Notes under the pieces: generated by a model | What the model was told of the DNA's origin: nothing | What the model saw: the letters and a program-made list of their open reading frames with translations, nothing else | Databases searched by the model: none | Translations under genes and position numbers: made by a program | Assembly: GCA_917880885.1 (NCBI GenBank) | Contig: OU862920.1 | Location: forward strand, 40,645,019 to 40,709,018 | DNA length: 64,000 nucleotides | Origin: Limnephilus marmoratus | Taxonomy: Eukaryota; Arthropoda; Insecta; Trichoptera; Limnephilidae | Reading direction: 5' to 3' | In this document: piece by piece, positions 29,958 to 41,274 of the stretch | Numbering within the stretch: position 1 is the stretch's first letter | How the letters are laid out: every line of letters starts with the position of its first letter

Positions 29958-30370
29958 CGAGTGTGCTTTAGACCAGAAGTAAAACTTCACTAACTTATAT
30001 CTCCCTCTCAACTTCCGTTCTCCTCGCCCGATCACACTTTTCGTAACGCTCTCGTCACGCATTCACCAGCTTACTCCCCAAGTCAAGCGTGCATAAAGAA
30101 GTTTTACTTTAAAAAACGAGTGTGCTTTAGAACACACGACTGAAGTAAAACTTCACTAACTTACATCTCCCTCTCAACTTCCGTTCGCCTCGCCCGATTA
30201 CACTTTTCATAACACTCTCGTCACGTATTCACTAGCTTACTCACCAAGTTAAGCGTGCGTAAAGGCCCGACTGTTCGCCTCACCCGATCACACTTTTCGT
30301 AACGCTCTCGTCACGCATTCACCAGCTTACTCCCCAAGTCAAACGTGCGTAAAGAAGTTTTACTTCAAAA
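29958..30370 (+). repeat. Tandem repeat of about 159 bp, 2.6 copies
   Basis: Units start CGAGTGTGCTTTAGA at 29958 and 30117. A third, starting mid-unit at 30268 (CTGTTCGCCTCACCCG), runs to 30370. Shared blocks: CTCCCTCTCAACTTCCGTT, CCCGATCACACTTTTCGTAA and CCAAGTCAAGCGTGC. Units contain AAGTAAAACTTCAC at one end and GAAGTTTTACTT at the other, suggesting a small TIR element that became tandem. Confidence 0.75.
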
Positions 30371-32004
30371 ACTTATAAGTGCACTCGAAATACGATAACA
30401 CTTACTTCAAATTGCGTCAGCTGATGAGTCCGTAACTCAAATTTTATAATTGCATTCTGAACACAAGACTGGTTTTAAATAGTAAATCTGCATTTGAGTC
30501 CGTAAGCTTTTTATAATTACACTTTGAACACGCAAATGGTTTCCTCCGAATTTTGCAGCACATGCATGGTCTGCAACTAGGACACAAAAAAAAACCTTGT
30601 TGTGTTCCAAATGCTTTGGTATTATTAAGTTCTGAATAATAATAATCGTTTATAATAAACGCAGCATTTGGATCTGCAACCGTAGTAGATGCACCAAACT
30701 CTCTCTATGAGCTCGCCATGAAAGGGTGGGATATTCCCACGCTATTCCATGTGCCAAATCTCACCAAAACAAATTCGCCATGTTGCATCACAAAAATTTT
30801 CTTACTGGGTCGCGTTTTTCTCTTATTAAATAACAGCATTTAAAAATTCTCCACTATTTCTATTACGAACGTAATTAGACAATAACGTAAAAAAATGCCA
30901 GTCAAAGTTCGGTGGCACGATTTTGTAGGTAGGTAGAGAACTCATCGTTATTTTTTCAGACTGGTATGTAATACTGCATCAGTCGGTTATGACTGCCGTG
31001 ATGAGTAGATGAAATTTTTGCAGGTTAGGTTCATCTCTTAAAAAAAATAATAATTACATAGAACGTAGATTTGTCAAAGCAATTAAAATGATCTCACTGA
31101 ATGAAAGACAATAAATAATCTTATTATTGAATTTACATATTTTTTTAACATTAAGTAAGTAAGTTAATTTTTATAATCCCTAGGCCAAAATATGTTATTC
31201 TTAGGGAGAATTTCACTATCCTCTTGATAGCTCATCCACGGGATAACGTGTATTTTTAATGGTTTATTATAGCGTACTCTAACCTTTGAGTAGTGGCTGT
31301 ATACAACGGGGTTCCATGACATATCAGAATCGTGCTACTTTAACACCTCTCAAAAGTAAAAAAAAAATTTACCCGTAACCTAACCTATTTAAGCCATTTT
31401 TTCATCACCTTTAATGCCTTAAAGGAGGTGTTGAAGTTGCATGATTCTGAGTTGTCTGACCACAATACATTGGATAAGTTAGTCAAGATTTCTACCCTTT
31501 TTTGCTTTTGTGATAACTTGTTAACAATTTCAAATAATTTGATCAAGATTCTATGTACTTATGTTGTAATGATTATGTGCATGCATGCGTATACATATAT
31601 GTATGCCTCTGGGGAGAATGACCTCACTATTAAACCTTTCTTCTGAAATTGACATTTTTCGATCGAACTACAATCATTTCAAGAGCGAAATAAAGGTATT
31701 CTTTAGCACCTGTCATTATTAATGTACCTATATGTAATTGGATATATATGTTAACTGTTTTTCACAATAAATAAATAAATAAATGTATGCGTGTATGTAT
31801 GTATATATGTATGCATATATGTACACGTCTCAGAACAGACCTCGTCTAGTGAGGCGGGTTACTTACTTGATTGTATATGATAATGCTATTTCAATAAACG
31901 CCAGGGTTGCCGGCAATTGATAGTTATTAATGGTAATGGATAGTTATTGACAGTTTTGTGATATATCACCATATTATTCTTGAGTTCTTAAATGTTACTT
32001 CTTC
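30371..32004. other. No gene recognised; scattered short repeats
   Basis: GATGAGTC(C/A)G.AAC.CAAATTTT near 29480 recurs at 30420 and partly at 30495. An (AATA)n run at 31771-31786 may end an old LINE. (GTAT)n-type microsatellite follows at 31785-31822. Nothing codes convincingly. Confidence 0.35.
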
Positions 32005-32055
32005 CTGTAACTACATTTCGGACAGCCTTATAGTGTTCATCATTAGGACAGATGT
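32005..32055 (-). ncRNA. Very degenerate hammerhead-like motif
   Basis: Minus strand: CUAAUGAUGAACACUAUAAG followed by a GUCCGAAAUG box. CUAAUGA departs from CUGANGA and GAAAU from GAAAC, while a short ACAG/CUGU stem I is possible. Probably the remnant of a Penelope pLTR end; ribozyme function is not expected. Confidence 0.25.
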
Positions 32056-32104
32056 AGACTTTTGAAGCATAACGAGAGTGTTGGGATTTAGCGATACGAC
32101 TAAG

Positions 32105-32325
32105 TGACAAATATACCAATACACATTACTTTAGTAGACCAGTCAAAGTGGACACTGCGAAAAACACCAACAAATAACAAGTTGCCAATCTTTAACTACT
32201 TTAACTACCAATCTTAAACTACCAGTAAAAGACAAATTTACCAATATACATTACTTTAGTAGACCATTCAAAGTGGACATCACACTAACAAATTGCCAAT
32301 CTTTAACTACTTTGGCACTTGGTCT
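32105..32325 (+). repeat. 126-bp tandem duplication
   Basis: GACAAAT(A/T)TACCAATA(C/T)ACATTACTTTAGTAGACCA and TTGCCAATCTTTAACTACTTT are repeated with starts at 32105 and 32231. The second unit is shortened. From 32326 to 32929 nothing is recognised. Confidence 0.8.
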
Positions 32326-32929
32326 TTTGAGATCGATCAGGATTAAGTAACATACGCCCGTGCCAATGTAATACAAAATGCATAATAAGGTCTTCAGCCC
32401 AGATAGGACATGATTTAACTTGGTGTGGAAGCAATTGGTGTACTGGTCGCAATGTCTCAACACATTGTTCTTTGTAGCTTATCTGCCACGATGATCTTCT
32501 ATTATGTCTTATGTCGCCTGCTTACTATTCATTTCTACACCTTCTTTATCTAATATGACTTCTTGTATTATTTAGAACACAGGTGCTGCGAAAAAACCAC
32601 TTACGCACCTTGTCCACTTTCTCAAGTGGACATAAAAATCAAATTAAAATTGTAATGGTATTAGGATTGAACAAGATTTTGAATGATTAATCTATTTTGT
32701 TTTCTTTATTTTTCAGTGACACCTCGAAAATAATTTTGCCCACCAAAGCTATGATACCGAAAACTGCGCATGTTATTATATACATCTAATAGAAAGGAAA
32801 TATACTCTCCGTATCTAGCCCTGGTTAAAGAACGCAAAATACACAATAGAAACATTGCTTGAAATAAAAATAACCATATTTGGTCACCAAATCTGTGCTA
32901 GGTATCTACCGCCATTTCCATTGATCATC

Positions 32930-33136
32930 TTTTTTAAATGAAAACTTTGAAACTCGATGAAACGAAAAATAGCGACACTAAAAAGAGAAAAACACATACA
33001 TCTATAGATTTAGCCTGCCAGAGAATGAGATAGAATACTCGGTCTACCCTTTGTGCGGTGCTTCGTAGCCTCCCCACTCATGTCTACTTTCTGAAGGTTT
33101 CACTTTTACTTCGTGTGAATTGCATACTCTGATATT
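32930..33136 (+). mobile_element. TIR element family C, copy C1
   Basis: A short family (about 205 bp): AAACTCGATGAAACG, AGCGACACTAAAAAGAGA, ACATCTATAGATTTAGCCTG, CTCCCCACTCATGTCTA and TTTCACTTTTACTTCGTGTGAATTGCA in order. The left terminus is decayed. Same ends as families D and T. Confidence 0.6.
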
Positions 33137-33143
33137 GTTTGCT

Positions 33144-33325
33144 CAGGGCCTAAGTCATCTTTGGGGGTGTAGGGTCTTTTTAGAAAAGGAAGGAAAGGAA
33201 AGACTGGTAAGGAAAAAGGTATGAGAGATGGTTAGGAATTTAGGGGTCAGTGTTTCATTGTTTGGTCACTGAGGTCGAAAGATTTCCCTCAACCAGTCTC
33301 TCTCGCTCCGGCTTGCCACGCAGTT
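33144..33325 (-). mobile_element. SINE-like family F, copy F4 (partial)
   Basis: CTCAGGGCCTAAGTCATCTTTG and TCCCTCAACCAGTCTCTCTCGCTCC match F1. The 5' end with the GGTACCGC block is absent; a LINE fragment starts where it should be. Confidence 0.55.
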
Positions 33326-34065
33326 TATTATTTATAGCGGTATATTACATACAATACGTATAATACAATCCTTATATATATAGGTATACATACACTTAAA
33401 ATAACACATGTTTACCAAATCAATCACATAAATTCGCAATTTTATTTTAAATGCCTTTATGCTCTCTTCCAATTTTATTTTTCCTGGTAATTCTCCAAAT
33501 ATCTTCAATGCTCCGTACATCAATAACTTTTGACTCTGTGTTTTTTTTTCCTGAAGAGGAGTCTTAGTTCATTTCTTTTCCTCGTCTCATGTGTAGGTAT
33601 GTTTGCTTTGTAGTTTATCAATTTTTCTTAGGAATTCAATAGATGTATGGCCATTGATTATTTTGTAGATTAACAATATAGTGTTGAAGTAAATAATTTG
33701 TTTAAATGACAAGATATTTAACTCCTCCAACATTTTCTTGACTGAAGTGTACCTATTTTTCTTCATTATAGTTCTCGTAGTTATAGTTGTAGAATTGTCA
33801 TTTGTTTCATTAATCCGTCGTTGGCTAAGAATAGAATGCTGCTACAGTTATTTTTTGTGTGGCACAATGATTGCTTTGTACATATTTTTACTGGAGACTG
33901 TCAAGGAATCTTCTTATTCTTCTCAACAGCGAAATTTTCTGGCAATTTTTTTAATAATTTGTTTTATATTTTGAGCGAGAGTCAATTTGGATTCAATTAT
34001 TACTCCCAAATATTTAATTTCGAATACTTCTTTCAAAACTGAGCATACGCAACATAGTTGGTGAG
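33326..34065 (-). mobile_element. LINE ORF2 C-terminal remnant
   Basis: Reading the minus strand with frame changes: EIKYLGVIIESKLTLAQ near 34030, then IIKKIARKFRC, MYKAIIVPH, TSVKKMLEELNILSFKQ near 33720, LLIYKIINGHTS, and finally GELPGKIKLEESIKAFKIKL near 33480. This is the thumb-to-C-terminus order of a Jockey/CR1-like ORF2. Stops and shifts throughout. No tail is visible at the 33326 end because F4 abuts. Confidence 0.7.
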
Positions 34066-34235
34066 CTTACACATCCGGCGCCAAGATCCACACGAACCTG
34101 ACCCCCATGAACCCGGGCACCCCTGCTAAGTCACCAAACGTATCCAACCACATGGAGTGACTTATTGCAGAGGTATTAATTATCCAATAAATGGTTCTCG
34201 GGGCGGCGGTACTCATACCCGCCTCCCAAATTACG
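34066..34235 (-). mobile_element. SINE-like family F, copy F5 (5' part only)
   Basis: Minus strand: GGGAGGCGGGTATGAGTACC, GCCCCGAGAACCATTTATTGG, GTGACTTAGCAGGGGTGCCC and GGGTTCATGGGGGTCAGG. The 3' hairpin and tail are missing. 34236-34778 holds nothing recognised. Confidence 0.6.
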
Positions 34236-34778
34236 ACTGTTTTGACAAAAATCAGCACATTAGGCCAATTTAAAATATGGTAAAGGGTTAAACAAAACTG
34301 CAAAACATTGACCCTTGATTCATAAGAATGACTCCCACGGTAATTACCTACCGTCTTTTACTCACCACAACAGAATAATTCAATATTAGTAGTAAGCAAA
34401 GATTTTGAAATAGTAAGTTTGTAAATATTTACTTTTTTTTTGGGTGAACGTCCCGTCACCAAATTACGTCATCCCGGCTCTGCTGTCATTATCTTAACAA
34501 ATGCAAATAATTCACGAGGCGCAAATAAAAGATTGGAGCAGCGTTTTATAGCCCAGTTTTATTTTTATTACGCGTTCCGCGTTGCGTAACCGTTCTCATT
34601 AACCCAAATGGAAAAGTCTTGTCTTTCTTTCCCAAATCACGACACGAGAATTCTTCGTGACAGGTCGCTAACATATTTAAGTCTAGAGTCCTATGTAATA
34701 ACTTTCGCTCGGAAATAATCATTTCCTGTGTCGTTAGATTAACTTATTAGCCGAAATGATGATAATAATAATAATAAT

Positions 34779-34828
34779 GTATTTTCTTATTTTTTCAAAA
34801 AACTATTTCTGAAAAAATAAGAAAATAC
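34779..34828. repeat. 19-bp perfect inverted repeat at a LINE 5' end
   Basis: GTATTTTCTTATTTTTTCA (34779-34797) and its exact reverse complement (34810-34828) with a 12-base spacer. The right arm is part of the LINE frame below (EKIRKY), the left arm is not. Confidence 0.85.
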
Positions 34829-35102
34829 ACAGATTTAGGAAATGAGATTAAAAGAATTTGGCATTCTCGGACTATAAAAATATATTGCCATTTGTTATTT
34901 CGGCCACTGGCATAATACCTAGGAATCTGATTCAAAATTTAAGCATATTAGATTTGTCAAAGAATTTGTATATAAAAATGCAAAAATCAGTCATTTTAAA
35001 TACATGTAGGATTACAAAGGATTTTTTAAATATTTATATTGAGGGATCAGTAGGATTTATAGGTTCAATTAGAAATGCCACAGAGCCGAACCCTCTGATA
35101 TG
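34803..35102 (+). mobile_element. LINE ORF2 C-terminus, 5'-truncated
   Basis: One frame gives SEKIRKYTDLGNEIKRIW (34808-34862); after one shift ILPFVISATGIIPRNLIQNL and MQKSVILNTCRITKDFLN follow. This ...IKRIW..., VI.A.G.IP..L and LQK..IL.T..I.R.FL arrangement ends the ORF2 of a widespread invertebrate LINE group; I cannot name the clade with confidence. The stop at 35101 is followed by a short 3' UTR and a T-run at 35256-35273. Confidence 0.65.
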
Positions 35103-35426
35103 AAAATATCTGGAGTCGGTGAATTATATTCCCATTTGGTCTCTAGTAGGTTGACATGTTATTCTTGTATTTATAATACTTATATAGTGCAATTGCATAG
35201 CGTGGGTTGACTAGATGATCATTTGGGGAAGTGTGTGAAAGGGTTTAGTTTTTCCTTTTTTTTTTTTTTTTTTGGGGAAAATTTAACCCGGACATTTAAA
35301 TCTGGTGCGTATAAAAAACAATTCACATAAAAACTACTATAACAAAAACACGCGAGTGGAAGATATAAATCGACGGTTCCGAAGAACTATGCCGGGTGTG
35401 GGATTTTGTGGATTTGCTGCAGAGCC

Positions 35427-35545
35427 TTTCAATTTGGGAGGCGGGCATGGTTACCGCCGCCCCGGGAATCTTTTATTGGACAACCAACACCCCTGCCGTA
35501 GGCCACCCCAAGTGGTTCGCTACGATTGGAGACTACGAAGGACTA
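35427..35545 (+). mobile_element. SINE-like family F, copy F6 (5' part only)
   Basis: TCAATTTGGGAGGCGGGCATGG, ACCGCCGCCCCGGGAATC and GGTTCGCTACGATTGGAGACTACG. About 120 bp, no tail. Confidence 0.6.
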
Positions 35546-35696
35546 CGAGGCACACTAAGAATTACACGTAATTTTTTGTTTTGTACTTTCTTCTTAAAAA
35601 AGTAAATCATAGTTATTTTTGATCCAACCACGACACCACTACATAAGGAAGAGTCTCTTAAAATGACACCTGCATAACTGTTTTTTGAAGATTTAA

Positions 35697-36234
35697 AAAA
35701 ATTCAGAGTGAGCAATTCACACGTCGTATAAGTGATATCTTCAGAAAACTAAAGTAGACAAGAGTGGGGAGACTACGAAGAACTTTTTTTTTATCAATGT
35801 GAAGGATGACTTTTTCCATAGTTTTTTGTCGAATTCCAGTGCACCTTTTTCTATACAATTGGTCATCGTATTAGTAATTGTGTTTTCTTCTTCGGGGTGG
35901 CTTTCTTTAGTGTTTTCTTTACCTGTTCATTTTGAAGTGGTTTGAAAATTAAATATTGATTTTACAAAAATAATTTTTTTTTTTGACATCGTAGGATTCC
36001 ATCCTTGGTCCGCTGAATGTCTGACCAAAGAGGCTTGCTTGGGACCGTGGATTTATCGTATTATTTTGGAACCGAGTACACGTGAAATAAACAAATATTT
36101 TATGGCTCTATATAATATCTCATTCTCTAGCCGAGTAATTCCATAGATGTACGTGTATGTCTCTTTTTTGTGTTGCTCGCTTCCGTTTCATTAGTTTCAA
36201 ATCACAACGGTGCTAAAGAAGTTTTCACTTCGAA
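35697..36234 (-). mobile_element. TIR element family D, copy 2, uninterrupted
   Basis: Minus strand: CGAAGTGAAAACTTCTTTAG, GTTGTGATTTGAAACTAATG, CGTACATCTATGGAATTACT, then a remnant tRNA-like region (GGTCAGACATTCAGCGGACC), an A-run near 35975, GAAAAAGGTGCACTGGAATTC, CTCCCCACTCTTGTCTACTT and GTGTGAATTGCTCACTCTGA. 538 bp. This copy shows both empty sites of the insertions in copy 1 (GGTGCACTGGAATTCGA and CGTGTGAATTGC). Confidence 0.75.
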
Positions 36235-36779
36235 AACTAAACGTATTTTGTTTGCGACGTAAAACATTCAATCGCATATTACCACGATTTTTGTCAAAAT
36301 GACGCAGCTATTCGTCAATTTCCGTACGTTTCGTTCTGACCTAATCACAAGAAAAACTACGTTAGTGATTTTTAGAAGAAAGTTAATAATTGGAAATAAT
36401 TTGGTAACACAGCCAATTAGATGTAATTGTTATGTAAGTTCATTATAATCGATATGCTTTTATAAACATCTTTAGGCCAAGTGTTTTCATTAGGAGTTAT
36501 GGTAGACGTTGCACTTTGTTCAATATCCCATTCAGAACTAAATTTTAATGAAGTTTATCCATAATAAGATTGATTGACAGACACGACCCACAGATAATAA
36601 TTTCTAACATACTACCAACGGCCTACATAAAATATCTCAAGTAATTCTTATGTAAGATTGGTGAACTATTCAGTGAATTGAAATAATGTGCGATTTAAAA
36701 ATAAATCTCACTGCAAAAGTTTTTAAAAACTGTATATTTTATTGGATTATGAATGCGAATGGTCAGATGCTACGTGTTT
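36235..36779. other. No gene or repeat recognised
   Basis: AT-rich sequence without supported features. Confidence 0.35.
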
Positions 36780-37085
36780 TCGATATTATTTTATTGAATG
36801 GAAGCATGGACGCTTACTGAAGAACTAATTAGTTGGCTTGAGGCATTCGAGATGTGGATCTAAAGAAGAATACTTAAAATAAATTGGATGAACAGGGTTA
36901 CGAATGAAGATGTTATGGTTCGGATGAATAAAGACAAAGAAGTTATTAGAACCATAAAAATCCGAAAACTTCAACACCTTGGACATGTGTTGAGACATTC
37001 AGAGAAGTATGAGATCTTGCATCTCATAATGCAGGGAAAGATTACCGGGCCCTGGAAGAAGGAGAAGGTATCCTTTAAAATCTGA
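36780..37085 (+). mobile_element. LINE ORF2 C-terminal fragment (RTE-like)
   Basis: EAWTLTEELISWLEAFEMWI, a TAA stop, RRILKINWMNRVTNEDVMVRMN, then KIRKLQHLGHVLRHSEKY and MQGKITGPWKKEK. The LEAFEMW.RR.LKI.W and RKLQ.LGH..R motifs belong to a common arthropod RTE/craniofacial-development-protein-2-like ORF2 end. One in-frame stop; the 3' tail is lost. Confidence 0.65.
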
Positions 37086-38299
37086 CAAAAATATATAACA
37101 ATACGATGTTTTCGCTGACGTGGGTTAGGCCACTCTTTCCCTGAGCGCCTTATATAAGGTTATGATTTTTTGCAAAGGAAATTCCTTGGGAAGTTAATTT
37201 TTTAATTTTTTTAATTTTTTTAAAGTTTAAGTATTCCAAGAGTGATTTCTTTAAGCGGTGCTAAAAGAACCACAGGTTTGATCTACCTAATTAATGGTAT
37301 TTACACGAACTCCTTGTACATGGAAATACTGAGAGTGTCATGGACCTCAAAATATTTTTTTTGTGAATGACACCAGATGAATCTGGGTCCAAAGCCTATC
37401 ATTTTTTTACTATTCCTCTTTTAATATTTCTTTACTGTCGGTTATTAGAGTAAACACCATTGAGCTAAACGGTTCTTACGTAGTACAATTTCTTACATAA
37501 ACGAAAATATATTGAACCTTTCGTGTCTTCAGACATCACGATTTTAGAATATGTAACAACTCTAAAAAACACTCAGTAAAATAATGCAGTTTTACATCTT
37601 CCGCGTGTTATGGTCCAGGTGTGAAATTAGGTAATAGACATGTAATAACTTAATCACACAATAGTCCCTACTTCTACGGCTAATACTAGATTATTATTTT
37701 AAAGAAAGTTATACCATAAATTGGGGGGTTGGTTATAAGTTAAAATATAATTTGACTGTGGAAGATGCCTTTATGTCATGCATTTATGTCACTTGATCAT
37801 AAATATTGGTATTTTTATAAACTGATTCTAGAATCCAGGATGAATTTAAGTAACAGTAAGGATGACAGTAAATCTTTTCGTGGAGTCCTAAAATTGTTAG
37901 GTGTACATAAAATGACACGAGACTCTATTTCTGTAAGAAATAGGCCACTTGCAACACATTTTTAAAAAAAATTCCGGTTTAAGCAAATATTCTTAGACAT
38001 ATTGTATTTTTTTTTCATCGTATTTTTGAAACACTGGCGATTTTTTAACAAACCATTTTTTTATAAACCGGAAAAACGGGACATAATTTCATAGGTTCGA
38101 AAAAACGATAATTACATAGCCGAAAATATATTTTTTTAAAATAACGTTTTCCACAAGAAAGGGCAGAGGAGAATAACGAGGCAAACCAAAAATATCTCAT
38201 TAATATATATATTTTTTTATTCATCTTATTGATCATAAATCATTATAATGTTCAACGTCTATATTACTAAATCCAATGTAATATACTTGTACTTGTAAA
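37086..38299. other. No gene or repeat recognised
   Basis: AT-rich, with T-runs near 37200 and 38010. The 66-codon frame at 37765-37965 shows no recognisable motif. Confidence 0.35.
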
Positions 38300-38760
38300 T
38301 TATAATAATAATTTATTTATTTATTTATTTATTTAATTTCAACATATACCATAAGAACTGATTACATGTCACAAAATGAAAAATAGTAATATAGAAATAA
38401 TAAAAAAAAATTGTTTAACAAATGATTGTGGCATTTGAATTAGAAATGACACCAGAGAGACAATTACGTACAAAAATCTATAGTACAAATAGAATTAATA
38501 ATGACTAAAAAGATTTGATAGCATAGCCCTCTTGTACCTACTTTCCGTGCAGTTAAATAGATCTGCAATATCTGCATATCTATTAGTAACATCATGTAAC
38601 CTAGGTAAAAGGGAGTGTTTAGTATACTCAGTCTTATTATTGTTACATTTAAACAGGATTTTAGATCGAGTAGTTCTCGTGGGAATATGAAATTCAATGA
38701 GCTTAGTTAAATCAGGACTGTCTATGCTACCATTTACAATTTTGAACATAAATATTAAGT
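38300..38760 (-). mobile_element. LINE ORF2 C-terminus with (AAATA)n tail
   Basis: The frame at 38495-38749 reads FKIVNGSIDSPDLTKLIEFH, then PTRTTRSKILFKCNNNKTEY and LFNCTESRYKRAM, the usual end of Jockey/CR1-like ORF2 proteins. About 160 nt of 3' UTR leads to an AAATAAATAAATAAATAAAT tail at 38305-38335, giving the minus-strand 3' end. 5'-truncated at about 38760. Confidence 0.7.
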
Positions 38761-39599
38761 CGGATATAATAAGAATATTATAAAATTTGACTTTATTAAA
38801 ATCAGCACCACTACCATTATACCTCTAAAACATGTACCGACAGCGTAAAATGAAAGGGGTTCTTCATAACATCTGTCAAAAAGTCAAATCAAATGATAAG
38901 TTTGCAGAGCACAAACAATAAATCTAGTGAACGTTAAATGTCAAATTCAAACATTCGCCTGAAATCAAAGTGTTGCCATATAAAAAAAAAAAATCAGTGT
39001 GGGATCTTACAAAATTAATAGGAACATTTTCGGAGACGGGACATTTTCATGTAGTGACGTCACGGGCCCAAATAATGGATTTAGAAATAAAAAACTGTAC
39101 ATTTCTGAAAATTTTTACTAACATTTTCGTAATCTTAGTAAAAAAACCTATCCACACGATTTGTCAAGTCGTTATGAAATCCATGCAAGTGGCCTGTTAC
39201 CTTCATTCAATTCTTTTATACCCAACACCTTGATTGTAATTTTGGCAACTGCAGAAATATGTCCTATTTTGGGAATTTCTATTAATAATCCTGGAGGTGG
39301 AGAGTAGGAGGGTCAGGAAGGTTTGAAAGTACCTAGCAATCATATCTGGTCTCTAAAACTCAAGCTATTTGAAGGTCTCGGTCTTGTTGAGTGGTTACGA
39401 ACTCGTCAACGAATCAGGAAGTTGCCATGTAAAATCCCGGAATGCTAAGTAAATAAGTGTTACTTCACAATTTATTCATATAAAATAATATACAAGTTGT
39501 ACACATATTTGCGGCATGTTCAAGAATGGTAGATACTTTCGCCCTGGTGAATCGCCGCCATTAGAATGAGTATTGTAATATTTTGCCTCAAATGGCTCA
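38761..39599. other. No gene recognised
   Basis: Contains TTGTTGAGTGGTTACGAACTCG near 39385, a D-arm-like phrase reminiscent of S3 but without a box B. An 87-codon frame at 38970-39233 has no supporting motif. Confidence 0.3.
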
Positions 39600-39730
39600 A
39601 AATTCGATTGCCAGGTATTTTCCCACCTTCCTTTTCACTCTATACTTCCTTTAGCCTCGCAACATATCCCGATTGAGAAAGCCATAGTGTCACTGGCTCC
39701 AGACGGTTGAGACTCTTGTTGGGTACTTAC
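39600..39730 (-). repeat. Dispersed repeat family H, decayed copy
   Basis: Minus strand: CAAGAGTCTCAACCGTCTGG, CCAGTGACACTATGGC and CGGGATATGTTGCGAGGC follow the same order as 23920-24090. 39731-40278 has no recognised feature. Confidence 0.5.
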
Positions 39731-40278
39731 AAGATTCGCTGAACCGTGCTAATATATGCAGAGCCTACCTCTTTTGTCCGTTTTGATTTGATTGGTACCA
39801 TGATAGGCGTCTAGTATAGTTATCTTGTGAGGGGCGGGGGGGTCACATTTGTCATTTCTGGATTTAAATCTTGAAGACAGCACAATGGGAACATCGTCGA
39901 GGTCGCTCTAAAATCAACAGTAGTAAATCAACAACTAACGCATGATTTAAGTGTCCAAGATTTACATTATTGTTGTTCGTGATTGTTGAATGACCTCCAT
40001 CACGATCACCGTTAAAAAACCGGCAACCGGACAAATCAGAACCCTTTTGAACAGTGCTATAAAGTCATGAAAAGTGATGAAAAATAAACAAACGAAGTTA
40101 ACAGTTAAGTTAACAGTTTGGGTTAGGGTTGGAGTGTAATTCCTTTTTCATTATTTTTCAAAAGAGTTCTGAATTGTCATGGAATGATTTTGACGTCATT
40201 CGACAAAATTTGACGTTTTTGATGTTATCTTGCAATATTTCTAGTTTTTTACGCGTTTTTCTTGTCGAAAATAAAATA

Positions 40279-41273
40279 AAAATCACAGAGTGTAATTAAT
40301 ACGCGGTAAAAGTAAAACCTTCATAAAACTAAAGGAGATAAGAGTGGGGAGACTACAAATGACTTTTTTTATCAACGTGAAGAATGATTTTTTCCATATT
40401 TTTTCCGTCGAATTCCTTTTGCTATACCTACATTTGTATTAGTGTTTTGTTCGTCTGAGTCGCTAGATGTCGCATTCTTTTATTTTGCCTGTTCATTTTT
40501 GGGTTGGTTTAAAGATTGGTTATTGATTTCACAATTTTTATTTTTTTTATTTTTTGGGATTCACGTCGGGGTCACCATTTATAACTGGAGAAGGATCGAT
40601 TCTTACTCAATCGATTCGCCATGTTATTTGGGGATGCAAAGACTTTTTAAATATACTTATCTAATTCAATCTAGTTGAAGCATATTCCTAGTCAACGATT
40701 TTCATAATACTTTTGTTTATAATTTTTCAACCATTTAAGTTTTTTAATTTAAAAGATGTTTTAATTTTTTTATATCTTACTTGTAATATTTATGGTTAGA
40801 CTACAACCCGGCAAACGACATGTTCGTGTAGTGTGTGTCCTACACAACATGGTCATTTTTTGAACCGATTAGTATCCTATGTATGTGCTATATATTCTAC
40901 ATTTTATTATTTTTCTCTTTAAGTCAGCAAACTCTAATTCTACTTATTACTTTAACACCCGTGACATCCCCAAATAACATGGCGAATCGATTGAGTAAGA
41001 ATCGATCCTCCTCCAGTTATAGACCCTTGATTTGCTGGATGTCTGGCCGCTGAAGTTCGTCAGGCGCTTTATACCACTACACTAATGAAGGCTCGCGTCG
41101 GACCATGGAATTATCGTAAATCGAATACCCGTGAATAAATAAACATTTTATTGCTATCTCATATTCTTGCAGGTTAAATCCTATAGACGAATGTATTTGT
41201 TTTTTTTTAGTGTCGCTCGTTTCCGTTTCATTGAATTTCAAATCACTACGTTGCTAAAGAAGTTTTCACTTTT
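40279..41273 (-). mobile_element. TIR element family D, copy 3, with nested MITE
   Basis: Ends: 40279 onward (AATCACAGAGTGTAATTAATACGCGG) and 41273 (GTTGCTAAAGAAGTTTTCACTTT). On the minus strand GTAGTGGTATAAAGCGCCTG near 41075 is a clearer version of the tRNA-like box A region of this family. An insert at 40580-41021 divides the copy. The right end directly abuts a family C element at 41275. Confidence 0.7.
40580..41021. mobile_element. MITE with 55-bp TIRs, TA-flanked (mariner-like)
   Basis: The left TIR begins TATAACTGGAGAAGGATCGA and the right TIR is its reverse complement over about 55 bases with one or two differences, ending in CATCCCC on the inner side. Each TIR contains a smaller palindrome, ATCGATTCTTACTCAATCGAT. 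TA at both outer ends and insertion inside family D copy 3 fit a Tc1/mariner-type non-autonomous element. 442 bp, no coding. Confidence 0.8.
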
Positions 41274-41274
41274 A

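Noticed and set aside
30417..30480. CTGATGAGTCCG, hammerhead-like start
   Set aside because: No GAAAC box at the right distance and no stem I; the sequence is part of a dispersed direct repeat.
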